Source: Pseudomonas_T sp032052615 (GTDB lineage: Bacteria; Pseudomonadota; Gammaproteobacteria; Pseudomonadales; Pseudomonadaceae). Taken from it: a DNA stretch of 64,000 bases. Of the stretch, positions 17,171 through 26,508 are shown piece after piece (the first letter of the stretch is position 1; every line of letters starts with the position of its first letter). The notes beneath the pieces were generated by a model. It was not told the origin of the DNA, did not search any database, and saw only the letters and a list, made by a program, of their open reading frames with translations. The stretch spans positions 248,001 through 312,000 of the forward strand of contig DAMBWF010000001.1 of NCBI GenBank assembly GCA_032052615.1, read 5' to 3'. Both the position numbers and the translations under genes were made by a program.

Positions 17171-17328
17171 GGTCAGCGGGCCCCCGGAAACGTCATCGAG
17201 AAGGTACGTGCGAAGGTAGGCATGAGGCGGTATCCAAGTGGCGAGGCGCTACCTTGGCATTTCGCGGGGCATCAGAAAAACGAATCCTGTAAATTGGGCA
17301 TTAGCCGAATTCATGAGCGAGCCGGGCG

Positions 17329-18222
17329 ATGTTCGATTACAAGCTGTTGGCCGCGCTGGCGGCCGTGGTGGAGGAGGGCGGCTTCGAGCGAGCCGCGCAA
17401 CGCCTGGGGTTGTCCCAGTCCGCCGTGTCGCAGCGCATCAAGTTGCTGGAGGCGCGGGTCGGCCAGCCGGTGCTGGTGCGCGCCAGCCCGCCGACGCCCA
17501 CGGAGATCGGCCGGCGGTTGCTCAACCATGTGCAGCAGGTTCGCCTGCTGGAGCGTGACCTGCGTACCCAGGTGCCGTCGCTGGACGACGGCCTGCCGCC
17601 GGAGCGCCTGCGCATCGCCCTCAACGCGGACAGCCTGGCCACCTGGTGGGCGGAAGCGATTTCCGCGTTCTGCCTCGAGCGCCAGGTGCTGCTGGACTTG
17701 GTGGTCGAGGACCAGGACGTCGGCCTGCGCCGCATGCGCGCCGGGGAAGTGGCGGGCTGCCTGTGCGCGGCGGAGCGCCCGGTAGCCGGGGCGCGCAGCC
17801 AGTTCCTCGGCGCGATGCGCTACCGGGCGGTGGCGAGCCCGGCCTTCGTGGCCCGTTATTTTCCCGAGGGCGTGACGGCGGGGGCCCTGGGCCGGGCGCC
17901 CGCGATCGTCTTCGGGACCGACGACTCGCTGCAGCACCGCTATCTGGACGGGCTGGGCTTCGACGGCGAACTGCGGCATCACCTGTGCCCGTCGTCCGAC
18001 GGCTTCGTCAGGCTCGCCCTGGCCGGTATCGGCTGGGGCATGGTGCCGGAGCTGCAGGCCGACGAAGCCCTGGCCGACGGGCGCTTGCTGGATATCGGGC
18101 CGGGGCGGACCGTGGACGTGCCGTTGTATTGGCACCATTGGCGCAACGGCGGCGAGTTGCTCGCCGGCCTCACCGAGCATCTGCGCCGGCGGGCGTCCGA
18201 CTGGCTGGCGATGCCCGGCTGA
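17329..18222 (+). CDS. argP: LysR-family regulator ArgP (IciA-like)
   Basis: This 297-residue LysR-type transcriptional regulator has an N-terminal winged HTH (residues about 3-60) with LAALAAVVEEGGFERAAQRL and SQSAVSQRIKLLE, and a C-terminal effector domain. The sequence begins MFDYKLLAALAAV, as in ArgP/IciA, which controls the amino-acid exporter ArgO. The 158 bp between the two divergent genes would hold both promoters and the ArgP site; I did not find a clear operator by eye. Confidence 0.88.
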   Translation: MFDYKLLAALAAVVEEGGFERAAQRLGLSQSAVSQRIKLLEARVGQPVLVRASPPTPTEIGRRLLNHVQQVRLLERDLRTQVPSLDDGLPPERLRIALNADSLATWWAEAISAFCLERQVLLDLVVEDQDVGLRRMRAGEVAGCLCAAERPVAGARSQFLGAMRYRAVASPAFVARYFPEGVTAGALGRAPAIVFGTDDSLQHRYLDGLGFDGELRHHLCPSSDGFVRLALAGIGWGMVPELQADEALADGRLLDIGPGRTVDVPLYWHHWRNGGELLAGLTEHLRRRASDWLAMPG

Positions 18223-18350
18223 ATCCGTGGTCCGCCCAGGGCGGCCTCGCGCGCCAGAGCGCTTCGTGGCGGACGGCGCACCTGAGCGCCACGATCCGAA
18301 CCCGGTATACTCCCGCTCCATCGCGGTTCCGGACCAGCCGAAGGTTATCC

Positions 18351-19202
18351 ATGCGCAACGATGCTCTCGACGAAGTGGACGATGTGCCCAGCCTGACCAC
18401 CGACGTGCTCGACCATGACTATGGTCCCGGACGGGACGGTCCCGGGCGGGAAAGCCCCGGGCGGGATGGCCGCGAGCCCTATCCGCCGGTGGCGCGCGCG
18501 GCCAGGGCTCGCGGCGCCGGCACCGGCCCGCTATGGGCGCTGGTGGTGGCCTTGGTCATCGCGCTGGGCGCGCTGGGAGGGTGGAGCTACCAGCAGATGT
18601 CCCTGATGAGCCAGCAACTGGTGGCGACCCAGGAAAGCTTCGCGCGCATCAGCGAAGAGGCGGCGGGCCGTATCCAGGCCATCAGCGGCAAGGTCGTGGC
18701 CACCGAATCCAATGTGACCAGCGGCAGCGAGGCGCTGCGCCTGCGGGTGAAGCAGTTGGAGGCGCGCCTGGACGAGTTGGACACCCGGCAGCGGGGCGCG
18801 ACCGGCGCCCAGGACGGCGTGGACAAGCGCCTGGAGCAATTCGGCGCCGAGCTGAAGGCGTTGCAGGACACCAGCGGTCAACTGGCCGAGCGGATGAAGA
18901 CCCTGAACGAGCAACTCGACGCCAAGGCGCAGGCGGTGCAGGCCGTCCAGGCCCAGGTGGATACGCAGCTCAAGGGCTTGCTGACCGAGGTCGCGGCGTT
19001 GAAGAAGCAAGGCGACTCCAGCCAGGCCGTTGCCCGCCTGGAACAGGACCTGCTGGTGCTGCGCAGCGAGCTGGATGCGCGGGCCGCGCCCGCCGCGGGC
19101 AACACAGCCGAGTTCGATGCGTTCCGGGGTCAGGTGACGCGCAACATCAGCGCGTTGCAAAGTCAGGTGCAGAATCTGCAGCGGCAATTGAACGGCCGCT
19201 GA
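18351..19202 (+). CDS. Membrane-anchored coiled-coil protein of unknown function
   Basis: This 283-residue protein has a polar, low-complexity N-terminus containing a short Gly/Arg/Asp/Pro repeat (GRDGPGRESPGRDGRE), one membrane helix at about residues 61-80 (WALVVALVIALGALGGW), and a long periplasmic coiled coil rich in Gln, Leu, Glu and Ala to the end (LRLRVKQLEARLDELDTRQ; VQAVQAQVDTQLKGLL). The start is the ATG at 18351; a TATACT element lies about 40 bp before it. The topology resembles HemX-like or other single-pass coiled-coil proteins, but the function is unknown. A strong terminator follows 17 bp after the stop. Confidence 0.75.
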   Translation: MRNDALDEVDDVPSLTTDVLDHDYGPGRDGPGRESPGRDGREPYPPVARAARARGAGTGPLWALVVALVIALGALGGWSYQQMSLMSQQLVATQESFARISEEAAGRIQAISGKVVATESNVTSGSEALRLRVKQLEARLDELDTRQRGATGAQDGVDKRLEQFGAELKALQDTSGQLAERMKTLNEQLDAKAQAVQAVQAQVDTQLKGLLTEVAALKKQGDSSQAVARLEQDLLVLRSELDARAAPAAGNTAEFDAFRGQVTRNISALQSQVQNLQRQLNGR

Positions 19203-19219
19203 CGGCGAGACCGAACCTG

Positions 19220-19246
19220 AAAAAACCCGCCTTGGCGGGTTTTTTC
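19220..19246. terminator. Bidirectional intrinsic terminator
   Basis: AAAAACCCGCC and GGCGGGTTTTTT form a tight hairpin with A- and T-tracts on both sides, between convergent genes (the coiled-coil protein and xenB). Confidence 0.9.
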
Positions 19247-19258
19247 ATGGCGGCGAGA

Positions 19259-20308
19259 TTACAGCCGGGGGTAATCGATGTAGCCGACCGGCCCTTGGCT
19301 ATAGAACGTCTCGGAGTGGGGCTCGTTCAGCGGTGCATCCTGGGCCAGGCGAGCCGGCAGATCGGGGTTGGCGATGAACGGCACGCCGAAGGCCACCGCG
19401 TCCGCCTTGCCGCTGGCCAGCCACGCGTTCGCGGTTTCCTTGGTGAACTGCTCGTTGGCGATGAACACGCCGCCGAAGGCTTTCTTGAGCTGTGGTGTCA
19501 GGCTGTCGTCCGCCGCATGTTCGCGGGCACAGATGAACGCCACGCCGCGCTTGCCGAGTTCCCGGGCGACATAGCCGAAGGTCTCGGCGCGGTTGGAATC
19601 GCCCATGTCGTGGGAGTCGGCGCGAGGCGCCAGGTGTACGCCGACCCGGCCGGCGCCCCAGACCGAGATCGCCGCGTCGGTGACCTCCAGCAACAGGCGG
19701 GCGCGGTTCTCCAGCGAGCCGCCGTAGTTGTCGGTGCGCATGTTGGTGCTGTCCTGAAGGAACTGGTCGAGCAGATAGCCGTTGGCGCCATGGATTTCCA
19801 CGCCGTCGAACCCGGCCCGCTTGGCATTCTCCGCGCCTTTCCGGTAGGCCTCGACGATGGCGGGGATTTCCTCGGTCTCCAGGGCTCGCGGAGTGACGTA
19901 GTCGCGCTTCGGTCGCACCAGGCTCACGTGGCCCTTGGCGGCGATGGCGCTGGGCGCCACCGGCAACTCGCCGTTCAGGTACAGGGGGTCGGAGATACGC
20001 CCCACGTGCCAGAGTTGCAGAACAATGCGCCCGCCGTTGGCGTGCACCGCCTTGGTGATCTGGGTCCAGCCGACGACCTGCTCCTCGGACCAGATACCGG
20101 GGGTATCGGGGTAGCCGACACCCATGGGGGTGACCGAGGTGGCCTCGCTGATGATCAGGCCCGCCGAGGCGCGTTGCGTGTAGTACTCGCTCATCAGGGC
20201 GTTGGGTACCCGGCCCTCGTCGGCGCGGCAGCGGGTCAGGGGTGCCATGATGATCCGGTTGGGCAGTTCCAGGTCGCCGATCGTGATCGGGTCGAAAAGC
20301 GTGGGCAT
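19259..20308 (-). CDS. xenB: Old Yellow Enzyme family xenobiotic reductase XenB
   Basis: This 349-residue FMN-dependent ene/nitro-reductase uses NAD(P)H to reduce activated alkenes, nitrate esters and nitroaromatics. The TIM-barrel landmarks of the family are present: an N-terminal LPNRIIMAPLTRCRA, QLWHVGR, the substrate-binding histidine region VEIHGANGYLLDQFL, the YGGSLENRARL loop, and a C-terminal phosphate-binding part (ADAVAFGVPFIANPDL). Length matches XenB. It lies 15 bp after the MFS transporter, and an ArsR-type regulator precedes both, so the three genes may form one inducible set. Confidence 0.9.
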   Translation of the reverse strand: MPTLFDPITIGDLELPNRIIMAPLTRCRADEGRVPNALMSEYYTQRASAGLIISEATSVTPMGVGYPDTPGIWSEEQVVGWTQITKAVHANGGRIVLQLWHVGRISDPLYLNGELPVAPSAIAAKGHVSLVRPKRDYVTPRALETEEIPAIVEAYRKGAENAKRAGFDGVEIHGANGYLLDQFLQDSTNMRTDNYGGSLENRARLLLEVTDAAISVWGAGRVGVHLAPRADSHDMGDSNRAETFGYVARELGKRGVAFICAREHAADDSLTPQLKKAFGGVFIANEQFTKETANAWLASGKADAVAFGVPFIANPDLPARLAQDAPLNEPHSETFYSQGPVGYIDYPRL

Positions 20309-20323
20309 GGTGGTCTCCGTGGA

Positions 20324-21487
20324 TTAATCGAGAGCCGGAATCGGCTCGGGCTTGCGTTGACTGAAGGTCGCCAGGGTGGCGATGAGGGCGAACAGGGCCA
20401 GGGCGGCGGCGGCCAGAGGCACCCGGGTCAGGCCGTAGCCCTCGCTGAGCACCAGGCCACCGACCCAGGCGCCGAGGGCATTGCCCACGTTGAAGGCGCC
20501 GATGTTCAGGGTCGATACCAGATTCGGCGCGGCATGACCGTAAGCGACCACGTTGACTTGCAGGGCCGGCACCGCCGCGAAGGCGGCCATGGCCCAAAGG
20601 AACAGGGTGACCTCGGTCGCCACCCAGCCATGGCTGGTCCAGCTCAGCAGCGACGAGACGAGGGCCAGGGCAACGAATACGCCGATCAGGGTATGCATCA
20701 GGCTGCGGTCGGCCAGGCGCCCGCCGATAACGTTGCCCAGGGTCAGGCCCAGGCCGATCAGCAGCAGTGTCCAGGTAACGCCGCGCGGCGAGACACCGGT
20801 GACCTCGCCGAGCAGCGGGGCGACGTAGGTGAACAGGCAGAACATCGAGGCGGCGAACAGCACCGTGGTGCTCAGCGCCAGCCACAGACCGGCCCCGCCG
20901 AGGGCGGCCAGCTCGCTATGCAGGTCGGTGCTTTCGACTTCCCGGGCCTTGGGCAGCACCCGCCAGAGGCCTAACAGGGCGACCACGCCCAGCGCCGTCA
21001 CCGCCCAGAAGGTGGAGCGCCATCCGGCGGCTTGGCCGAGGGCGGTGCCCAGCGGCACGCCGAGCACGTTGGCGAGGGTCAGGCCGGTGAACATCAGGGC
21101 CACCGCCGAGGCCCGGCGATTCGGCGGCACCACGCTGGCCGCGACCACCGAGCCGATACCGAAGAAGGCCCCATGGCACAATGCCGTGACCACCCGGGCC
21201 GTCATCAGCAGGCCATAGTCGGCCGCCAGGGCGCAGAAGAGGTTGCCACCGATGAAGATCGCCATCAGTGCCAGCAGGGCGGTTTTGCGCGACAGGCGGG
21301 CGGTGGCCATGGCCATGAACGGTGCGCCGATGGCCACCCCCAGGGCATAGCCGGTCACCAGCCAGCCAGCGCCGGGGATCGATACGCCAAGATCGGCGGC
21401 GACGTCGGGCAACAGGCCCATGATGACGAATTCCGTGGTGCCGATGGCGAAGGCGGATAAAGCGAGAACGAGAAGCGAGGGAGGCAT
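20324..21487 (-). CDS. MFS transporter (DHA1/AraJ-like efflux)
   Basis: This 387-residue major facilitator has 12 hydrophobic segments and the usual DHA1 motifs (GTTEFVIMGLLPDVAADLGVS near the N-terminus read in parts, RLSRKTALL in the cytoplasmic loop, GLTLANVLGVPLGTALGQ as motif C). It most resembles the AraJ/sugar-efflux-like exporters. The start at 21487 was chosen for the AGGAG at proper spacing; an in-frame start further upstream would overlap arsR and add a non-hydrophobic leader. The gene is encoded between arsR and xenB on the same strand. The substrate is unknown; context suggests export of xenobiotics. Confidence 0.88.
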   Translation of the reverse strand: MPPSLLVLALSAFAIGTTEFVIMGLLPDVAADLGVSIPGAGWLVTGYALGVAIGAPFMAMATARLSRKTALLALMAIFIGGNLFCALAADYGLLMTARVVTALCHGAFFGIGSVVAASVVPPNRRASAVALMFTGLTLANVLGVPLGTALGQAAGWRSTFWAVTALGVVALLGLWRVLPKAREVESTDLHSELAALGGAGLWLALSTTVLFAASMFCLFTYVAPLLGEVTGVSPRGVTWTLLLIGLGLTLGNVIGGRLADRSLMHTLIGVFVALALVSSLLSWTSHGWVATEVTLFLWAMAAFAAVPALQVNVVAYGHAAPNLVSTLNIGAFNVGNALGAWVGGLVLSEGYGLTRVPLAAAALALFALIATLATFSQRKPEPIPALD

Positions 21488-21536
21488 GTGCCGGCTCCTT
21501 TGACTACGGGAGGGTTCGGATCGCTGCATGACAGGC

Positions 21537-21839
21537 CTAGAGCTCTTCGCCCAGGCGCCGGACCAGTTCATCGATGGCCGCCGGGTTACGCTTGAAGAAA
21601 TTCCATTGTCCGACCCGCCGGCTGGTCACCAGGCCAGCGCGCTGGAGCGTGGCCAGGTGCGCCGACACGGTGGACTGGGAGAGCCCGGTGCGGCGATCGA
21701 ACTGGCCGGCGCATACGCCGATTTCCAGGGGATGTTCCTGCTCGGGAAAATAGCGGTGCGGATCCTTCAGCCACATCAACATGTCGCGGCGCACCGGGTG
21801 CGCCAGGGCTTTGAGGGCTTCGTCGAGATCGATCGGCAT
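21537..21839 (-). CDS. ArsR-family winged-helix regulator
   Basis: This repressor-like protein of about 100 residues has the ArsR winged helix: ALAHPVRRDMLMWL (helix 1), LSQSTVSAHLATLQRAGLV (recognition helix) and a wing (SRRVGQWNFFKRN). A cysteine lies in GVCAGQF, but no ELCVCDL metal site is present, so it is probably not a classical metal sensor. The start is uncertain: ATG at 21839 (100 aa) was taken, with 21857 possible. An 8/9 inverted repeat lies just upstream. It precedes the MFS and xenB genes and probably regulates them and itself. Confidence 0.82.
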   Translation of the reverse strand: MPIDLDEALKALAHPVRRDMLMWLKDPHRYFPEQEHPLEIGVCAGQFDRRTGLSQSTVSAHLATLQRAGLVTSRRVGQWNFFKRNPAAIDELVRRLGEEL

Positions 21840-21874
21840 GGCGGTTTGGCTCTGCATATCGCGATGGGGCGAAC

Positions 21875-21900
21875 TGTATATCGGAGTTTGACGATACACA
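21875..21900. promoter_or_regulatory. Inverted repeat, candidate ArsR-family operator
   Basis: TGTATATCG and CGATACACA form an inverted repeat (8 of 9 positions) with an 8-nt centre, in the gap between arsR and the divergent acpH. Size and place fit a dimeric ArsR site for autoregulation. The call is from symmetry and position only. Confidence 0.4.
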
Positions 21901-21960
21901 GATCGTTCAGGCCGATAGTCGTCATCGACCTCGCTGATCCGAACGCGCTAAGCTCCCGTC

Positions 21961-22542
21961 ATGAATTACCTCGCGCATCTCCACCTCGGCGGGCCCGCGC
22001 CAGCCCAGTTGCTCGGCAGCCTCTATGGCGACTTCGTCAAGGGCACGCTCGCCGGTCGCTATCCCGCCGACGTCGAGGCGGCCATCCTCCTGCATCGTCG
22101 CATCGACGTTTTCACCGACAGCCATCCCATTACCCTGCGGGCCCGGGCGCGCTTTCCGGCGGAGCGGCGGCGGATCGCCGGGATTCTCCTCGACCTGTTC
22201 TTCGACCATCGCCTGGCGATGAACTGGCACCACTACGCCAGCGAGCCCCTGGAGCGCTTCACGACTCGCGTCTATGGGGTGTTGCAGGCGGAGCCGGCCC
22301 TACCGGAGCGGTTGGGCCTGATCGTGCCGCACATGGCGGCGCAGGACTGGCTGGGCGGTTATCGCGCCTTCGAGGCGCTGGAGCGGGTGATCGTCGGCAT
22401 GCGCGGGCGGTTGTCCCGTCCTTTCCTACTGGACGGGGCGTACGAGGAGCTGGCCGAGCGCTACGACCGGCTCAGCGAGGACTTCGACGCGTTCTATCCC
22501 GAGCTGATGGCCTTCGCCCGGGAAGCCTTGGAGCCGCGCTGA
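21961..22542 (+). CDS. acpH: Acyl-carrier-protein phosphodiesterase family protein (AcpH)
   Basis: This 193-residue protein is related to AcpH, which removes the 4'-phosphopantetheine group from acyl carrier protein. It starts with the family signature MNYLAHLHL and contains GSLYGDFVKG, the HD-like metal motif with HRRIDVFTDSHP, and FDHRLAMNWHHY. The enzyme is cytoplasmic and metal dependent. It is divergent from arsR and has no evident operon partner. The family assignment is firm; actual ACP hydrolase activity is inferred. Confidence 0.88.
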   Translation: MNYLAHLHLGGPAPAQLLGSLYGDFVKGTLAGRYPADVEAAILLHRRIDVFTDSHPITLRARARFPAERRRIAGILLDLFFDHRLAMNWHHYASEPLERFTTRVYGVLQAEPALPERLGLIVPHMAAQDWLGGYRAFEALERVIVGMRGRLSRPFLLDGAYEELAERYDRLSEDFDAFYPELMAFAREALEPR

Positions 22543-22545
22543 GGC

Positions 22546-22959
22546 TCAGTCCTTGCGTGGCGGCAGCAGCCTGCCCAGGCGGGCTTGCAGGCGTCGCGTG
22601 AGTTCGGCTTCGATCTGCGGCACGAAATCGTCGATCACATCCTGCAGGATCAGTTGCGCGGCGGCCCGTAGCTCGCTGTCCAGGCGCGCCCGCTCCGCGT
22701 TCTGCCGGGTCGCTTCGAAGGCGGGGACGTCGGGCATGGCGGCTGGCGCGGCGGCGAGAGGCGGCTCCGGTGCCGGTTCGGCCAGCGGGTGGGCGTCCGC
22801 TGGCGGCGGAGCCACCACATCGGACAGCACGGGAATGGCGTCCGCGTCCACGGTATCGGTCAGCAGCGGCGGTTCGAGGTCGCCTTCGAGCAGGTCGCGG
22901 ATCGATTCGAGATCGTCCAGCAGGTGGGCGGGCGGAGGCGGGAGGCGGGAATGATCCAT
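22546..22959 (-). CDS. Hypothetical protein downstream of holC (137 aa)
   Basis: This 137-residue protein has three parts: an acidic N-terminus (LLDDLESIRDLLEGD), a Pro/Ala-rich middle, and a basic amphipathic C-terminal helix (LILQDVIDDFVPQIEAELTRRL). A gene of this type lies between holC and valS in other Pseudomonas, but valS is absent here and acpH follows convergently 3 bp away. The composition suggests an unstructured linker with a helical interaction module. Co-transcription with holC is likely (21 bp gap). The function is unknown. Confidence 0.7.
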   Translation of the reverse strand: MDHSRLPPPPAHLLDDLESIRDLLEGDLEPPLLTDTVDADAIPVLSDVVAPPPADAHPLAEPAPEPPLAAAPAAMPDVPAFEATRQNAERARLDSELRAAAQLILQDVIDDFVPQIEAELTRRLQARLGRLLPPRKD

Positions 22960-22980
22960 CGTTCGGTCGGCGTCGTATGG

Positions 22981-23409
22981 CTAGAGGCGCGGCAGGCGGT
23001 GGTCCTGCAGAGGATAGCCGCGCTCGCGATAGAAACGGAAACTGTCTCGGCCGGCCTGGCGGATCGCGGGCTCCTCCACCACCAGTTCGGCGATGCGCGC
23101 GAAGCGTTCATGGAAGGCCGGGACGCGCAGGTCCAGGTTGATCAACAGCTCGCAGTGGCGGCCAGGGTCTTCGCCCAGGCCAAGCACCACCGGGGCGTCC
23201 GGGTCGGACTCCGCGTCGCCGTGGGGGATGAAGGCTTCGCCCTTGAAGCGCCATAGCCGTTCGTCCAGGCGCTCCCGCTGGGCCGCGTCCTGGCAATGCA
23301 GGTAGACGCCCAATGACTGGCGCCACGCCTTCTCGGCGAGCCGGCAGGCGACCGTCAGGCGCGCGTCGGGATCGTCGGTGGGCAGGATATAGAAATCGAC
23401 TCGGGGCAT
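22981..23409 (-). CDS. holC: DNA polymerase III subunit chi
   Basis: This 142-residue chi subunit of the polymerase III clamp-loader complex links the loader to single-stranded DNA-binding protein. Hallmarks are MPRVDFYIL at the start, CRLAEKAW, the VYLHCQD strand-helix and RLWRFKGEAFIPH. The start at 23409 is the family's usual MPRVDFY; the longer frame upstream runs into the pepA-holC spacer. It follows pepA by 67 bp on the same strand with a 12-bp stem-loop between them, as in other Pseudomonas. Confidence 0.93.
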   Translation of the reverse strand: MPRVDFYILPTDDPDARLTVACRLAEKAWRQSLGVYLHCQDAAQRERLDERLWRFKGEAFIPHGDAESDPDAPVVLGLGEDPGRHCELLINLDLRVPAFHERFARIAELVVEEPAIRQAGRDSFRFYRERGYPLQDHRLPRL

Positions 23410-23441
23410 GTCCGGCTCGTGGGGGCGACCAAGGGGCTTGG

Positions 23442-23472
23442 CTCGTCGGCCCCGGTACACGGGGCCGACGAG
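23442..23472 (-). other. 12-bp stem-loop between pepA and holC
   Basis: A perfect 12-bp stem (23442-23453 with 23461-23472) with a 7-nt loop begins 4 bp past the pepA stop. No T-tract follows on the minus strand. It could partially terminate pepA or protect its 3' end while allowing holC expression. Confidence 0.55.
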
Positions 23473-23476
23473 GTCG

Positions 23477-24967
<1,491 letters not shown>

Positions 24968-25265
24968 GGGAATGAGGTGTCCTTCAGCGAGCGGAGTCGA
25001 GGGTTCGGCCCCGGAATGATCGTAGGGTTCGCTCGGGTCGCACGGGGTGACCCGGAACCGCGAGTTACATGGCCCGACCCGACTGCCTCCGGCAACCGCC
25101 AGGGAGCGGTCGCCGTCTGGGTGGCTGCACCTGCAGGCGCGGCGCGAGCCGCCTGCGCGAGGGACCTATCCTACTGCCGGTCGTCGCGGATGCCCAGCGT
25201 TGGGCACGTTGCGAACGCGGTTGCGTCGACAAGGTCTACAAGGCGCCCATGGCTCAGCCTATTCC

Positions 25266-25294
25266 GTGACACACACTTCGAATCGCTGGATAAT
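25266..25294 (+). promoter_or_regulatory. Candidate sigma-70 promoter for lptFG
   Basis: GTGACA (25266-25271) and GATAAT (25289-25294) are 17 bp apart, about 100 bp before the lptF start. The rest of the 425-bp pepA/lptF divergent region (24968-25392) holds no gene that I can support. Confidence 0.55.
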
Positions 25295-25392
25295 GCCGCC
25301 TATTTTCCCAGGCTCCGTCCCTAGCCGGTTGGGCGCGGATGCGGTCGGTCGAGGCCGGCCAGCGAGCCTGACAACCCCTGGAGTGTCCTGGT

Positions 25393-26508
25393 TTGATCGT
25401 CTTCCGATACCTCTGTCGCGAGGTTCTGCTGACCCTCAGCGCGGTCACGGCCGTGCTGCTGGTCATCATCATGAGCGGCCGTTTCATCAAGTACTTGGCC
25501 CAGGCCGCCCAAGGCGCCCTCGATCCGGGCGTGCTGCTGCTCATCATGGGGTACCGGATTCCCGGCTTCCTGCAATTGATCCTGCCCCTGGGACTGTTCC
25601 TGGGCATCCTGCTGGCCTACGGGCGCCTTTACCTCGATAGCGAGATCACCGTGCTCACCGCCACGGGCATGAGTCAGCAGCGCCTGATGGCCTATAGCCT
25701 GGCTCCGGCGACGCTGATCGCCTTGCTGGTCGCCTGGCTGGCCTTCGGGCTGGCGCCCCAGGGGGTCACCAGCGTGGCGCGCATCATCAATCAGCAGGAC
25801 GCGCTGACCGAGTTCGACACCCTGGTGCCGGGGCGCTTCCAGACCATGAAGAACGGCGTCCGGGTGACCTACACCGAAACCCTTTCCGAGGACCGCAGCC
25901 AGCTCGGCGGCGTGTTCATCTCCGAGAAGCGGGTCTCCACCGATGGCAAGGACCGAGGCATCGGCGTGCTGCTGGCCGAGCGGGGCCGGCAGGTGATCCA
26001 GCCGGACGGCAGCCGTTACCTGATCCTGGAGAACGGCTTTCGTTATGACGGCAACCCCGGCAGCGCCGACTACCGGGCCGTGAAGTACGACACCTACGGG
26101 CTGCTGCTGCCCAAGCCGGAAGTCAGTTCGGAAATCGGCGAGCGCGAGGCGGTTCCCACCGGCGATTTGATCGGCAGTGACGATCCTCGCTACCAGGCCG
26201 AGCTGCAATGGCGGATTTCGATCCCGTTGCTGGTCTTCATCGTTACGCTGCTGGCGGTCCCCTTGTCCCGGGTCAATCCCCGGCAAGGACGTTTCCTCAA
26301 GCTGCTGCCGGCGGTGCTGCTGTACATGGGCTACCTGGCGCTGCTGATCGCCGCCCGCGGTCAGTTGGACAAAGGCAAGCTCCCCATGGCGCTGGGGCTG
26401 TGGTGGGTGCACGCGCTGTTCCTGCTGATCGGTCTGCTGCTGCTCTATTGGGAGCCTTTGCGATTGAAGTGGGCGGCGCGACGCGCAGGCGAGGTGGTTC
26501 ATGGTTAA
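25393..26508 (+). CDS. lptF: LPS export ABC transporter permease LptF
   Basis: This 371-residue inner-membrane subunit belongs to the LptB2FG transporter, which extracts lipopolysaccharide from the inner membrane for export to the cell surface. Three membrane helices at each end flank a periplasmic beta-jellyroll domain (about residues 120-265), the usual layout. The reading frame starts with TTG at 25393 (MIVFRYLCREVLLTL after initiation), with GGAG upstream; no nearby ATG preserves the conserved N-terminus. The last 8 bp overlap lptG. Confidence 0.93.
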   Translation: MIVFRYLCREVLLTLSAVTAVLLVIIMSGRFIKYLAQAAQGALDPGVLLLIMGYRIPGFLQLILPLGLFLGILLAYGRLYLDSEITVLTATGMSQQRLMAYSLAPATLIALLVAWLAFGLAPQGVTSVARIINQQDALTEFDTLVPGRFQTMKNGVRVTYTETLSEDRSQLGGVFISEKRVSTDGKDRGIGVLLAERGRQVIQPDGSRYLILENGFRYDGNPGSADYRAVKYDTYGLLLPKPEVSSEIGEREAVPTGDLIGSDDPRYQAELQWRISIPLLVFIVTLLAVPLSRVNPRQGRFLKLLPAVLLYMGYLALLIAARGQLDKGKLPMALGLWWVHALFLLIGLLLLYWEPLRLKWAARRAGEVVHG

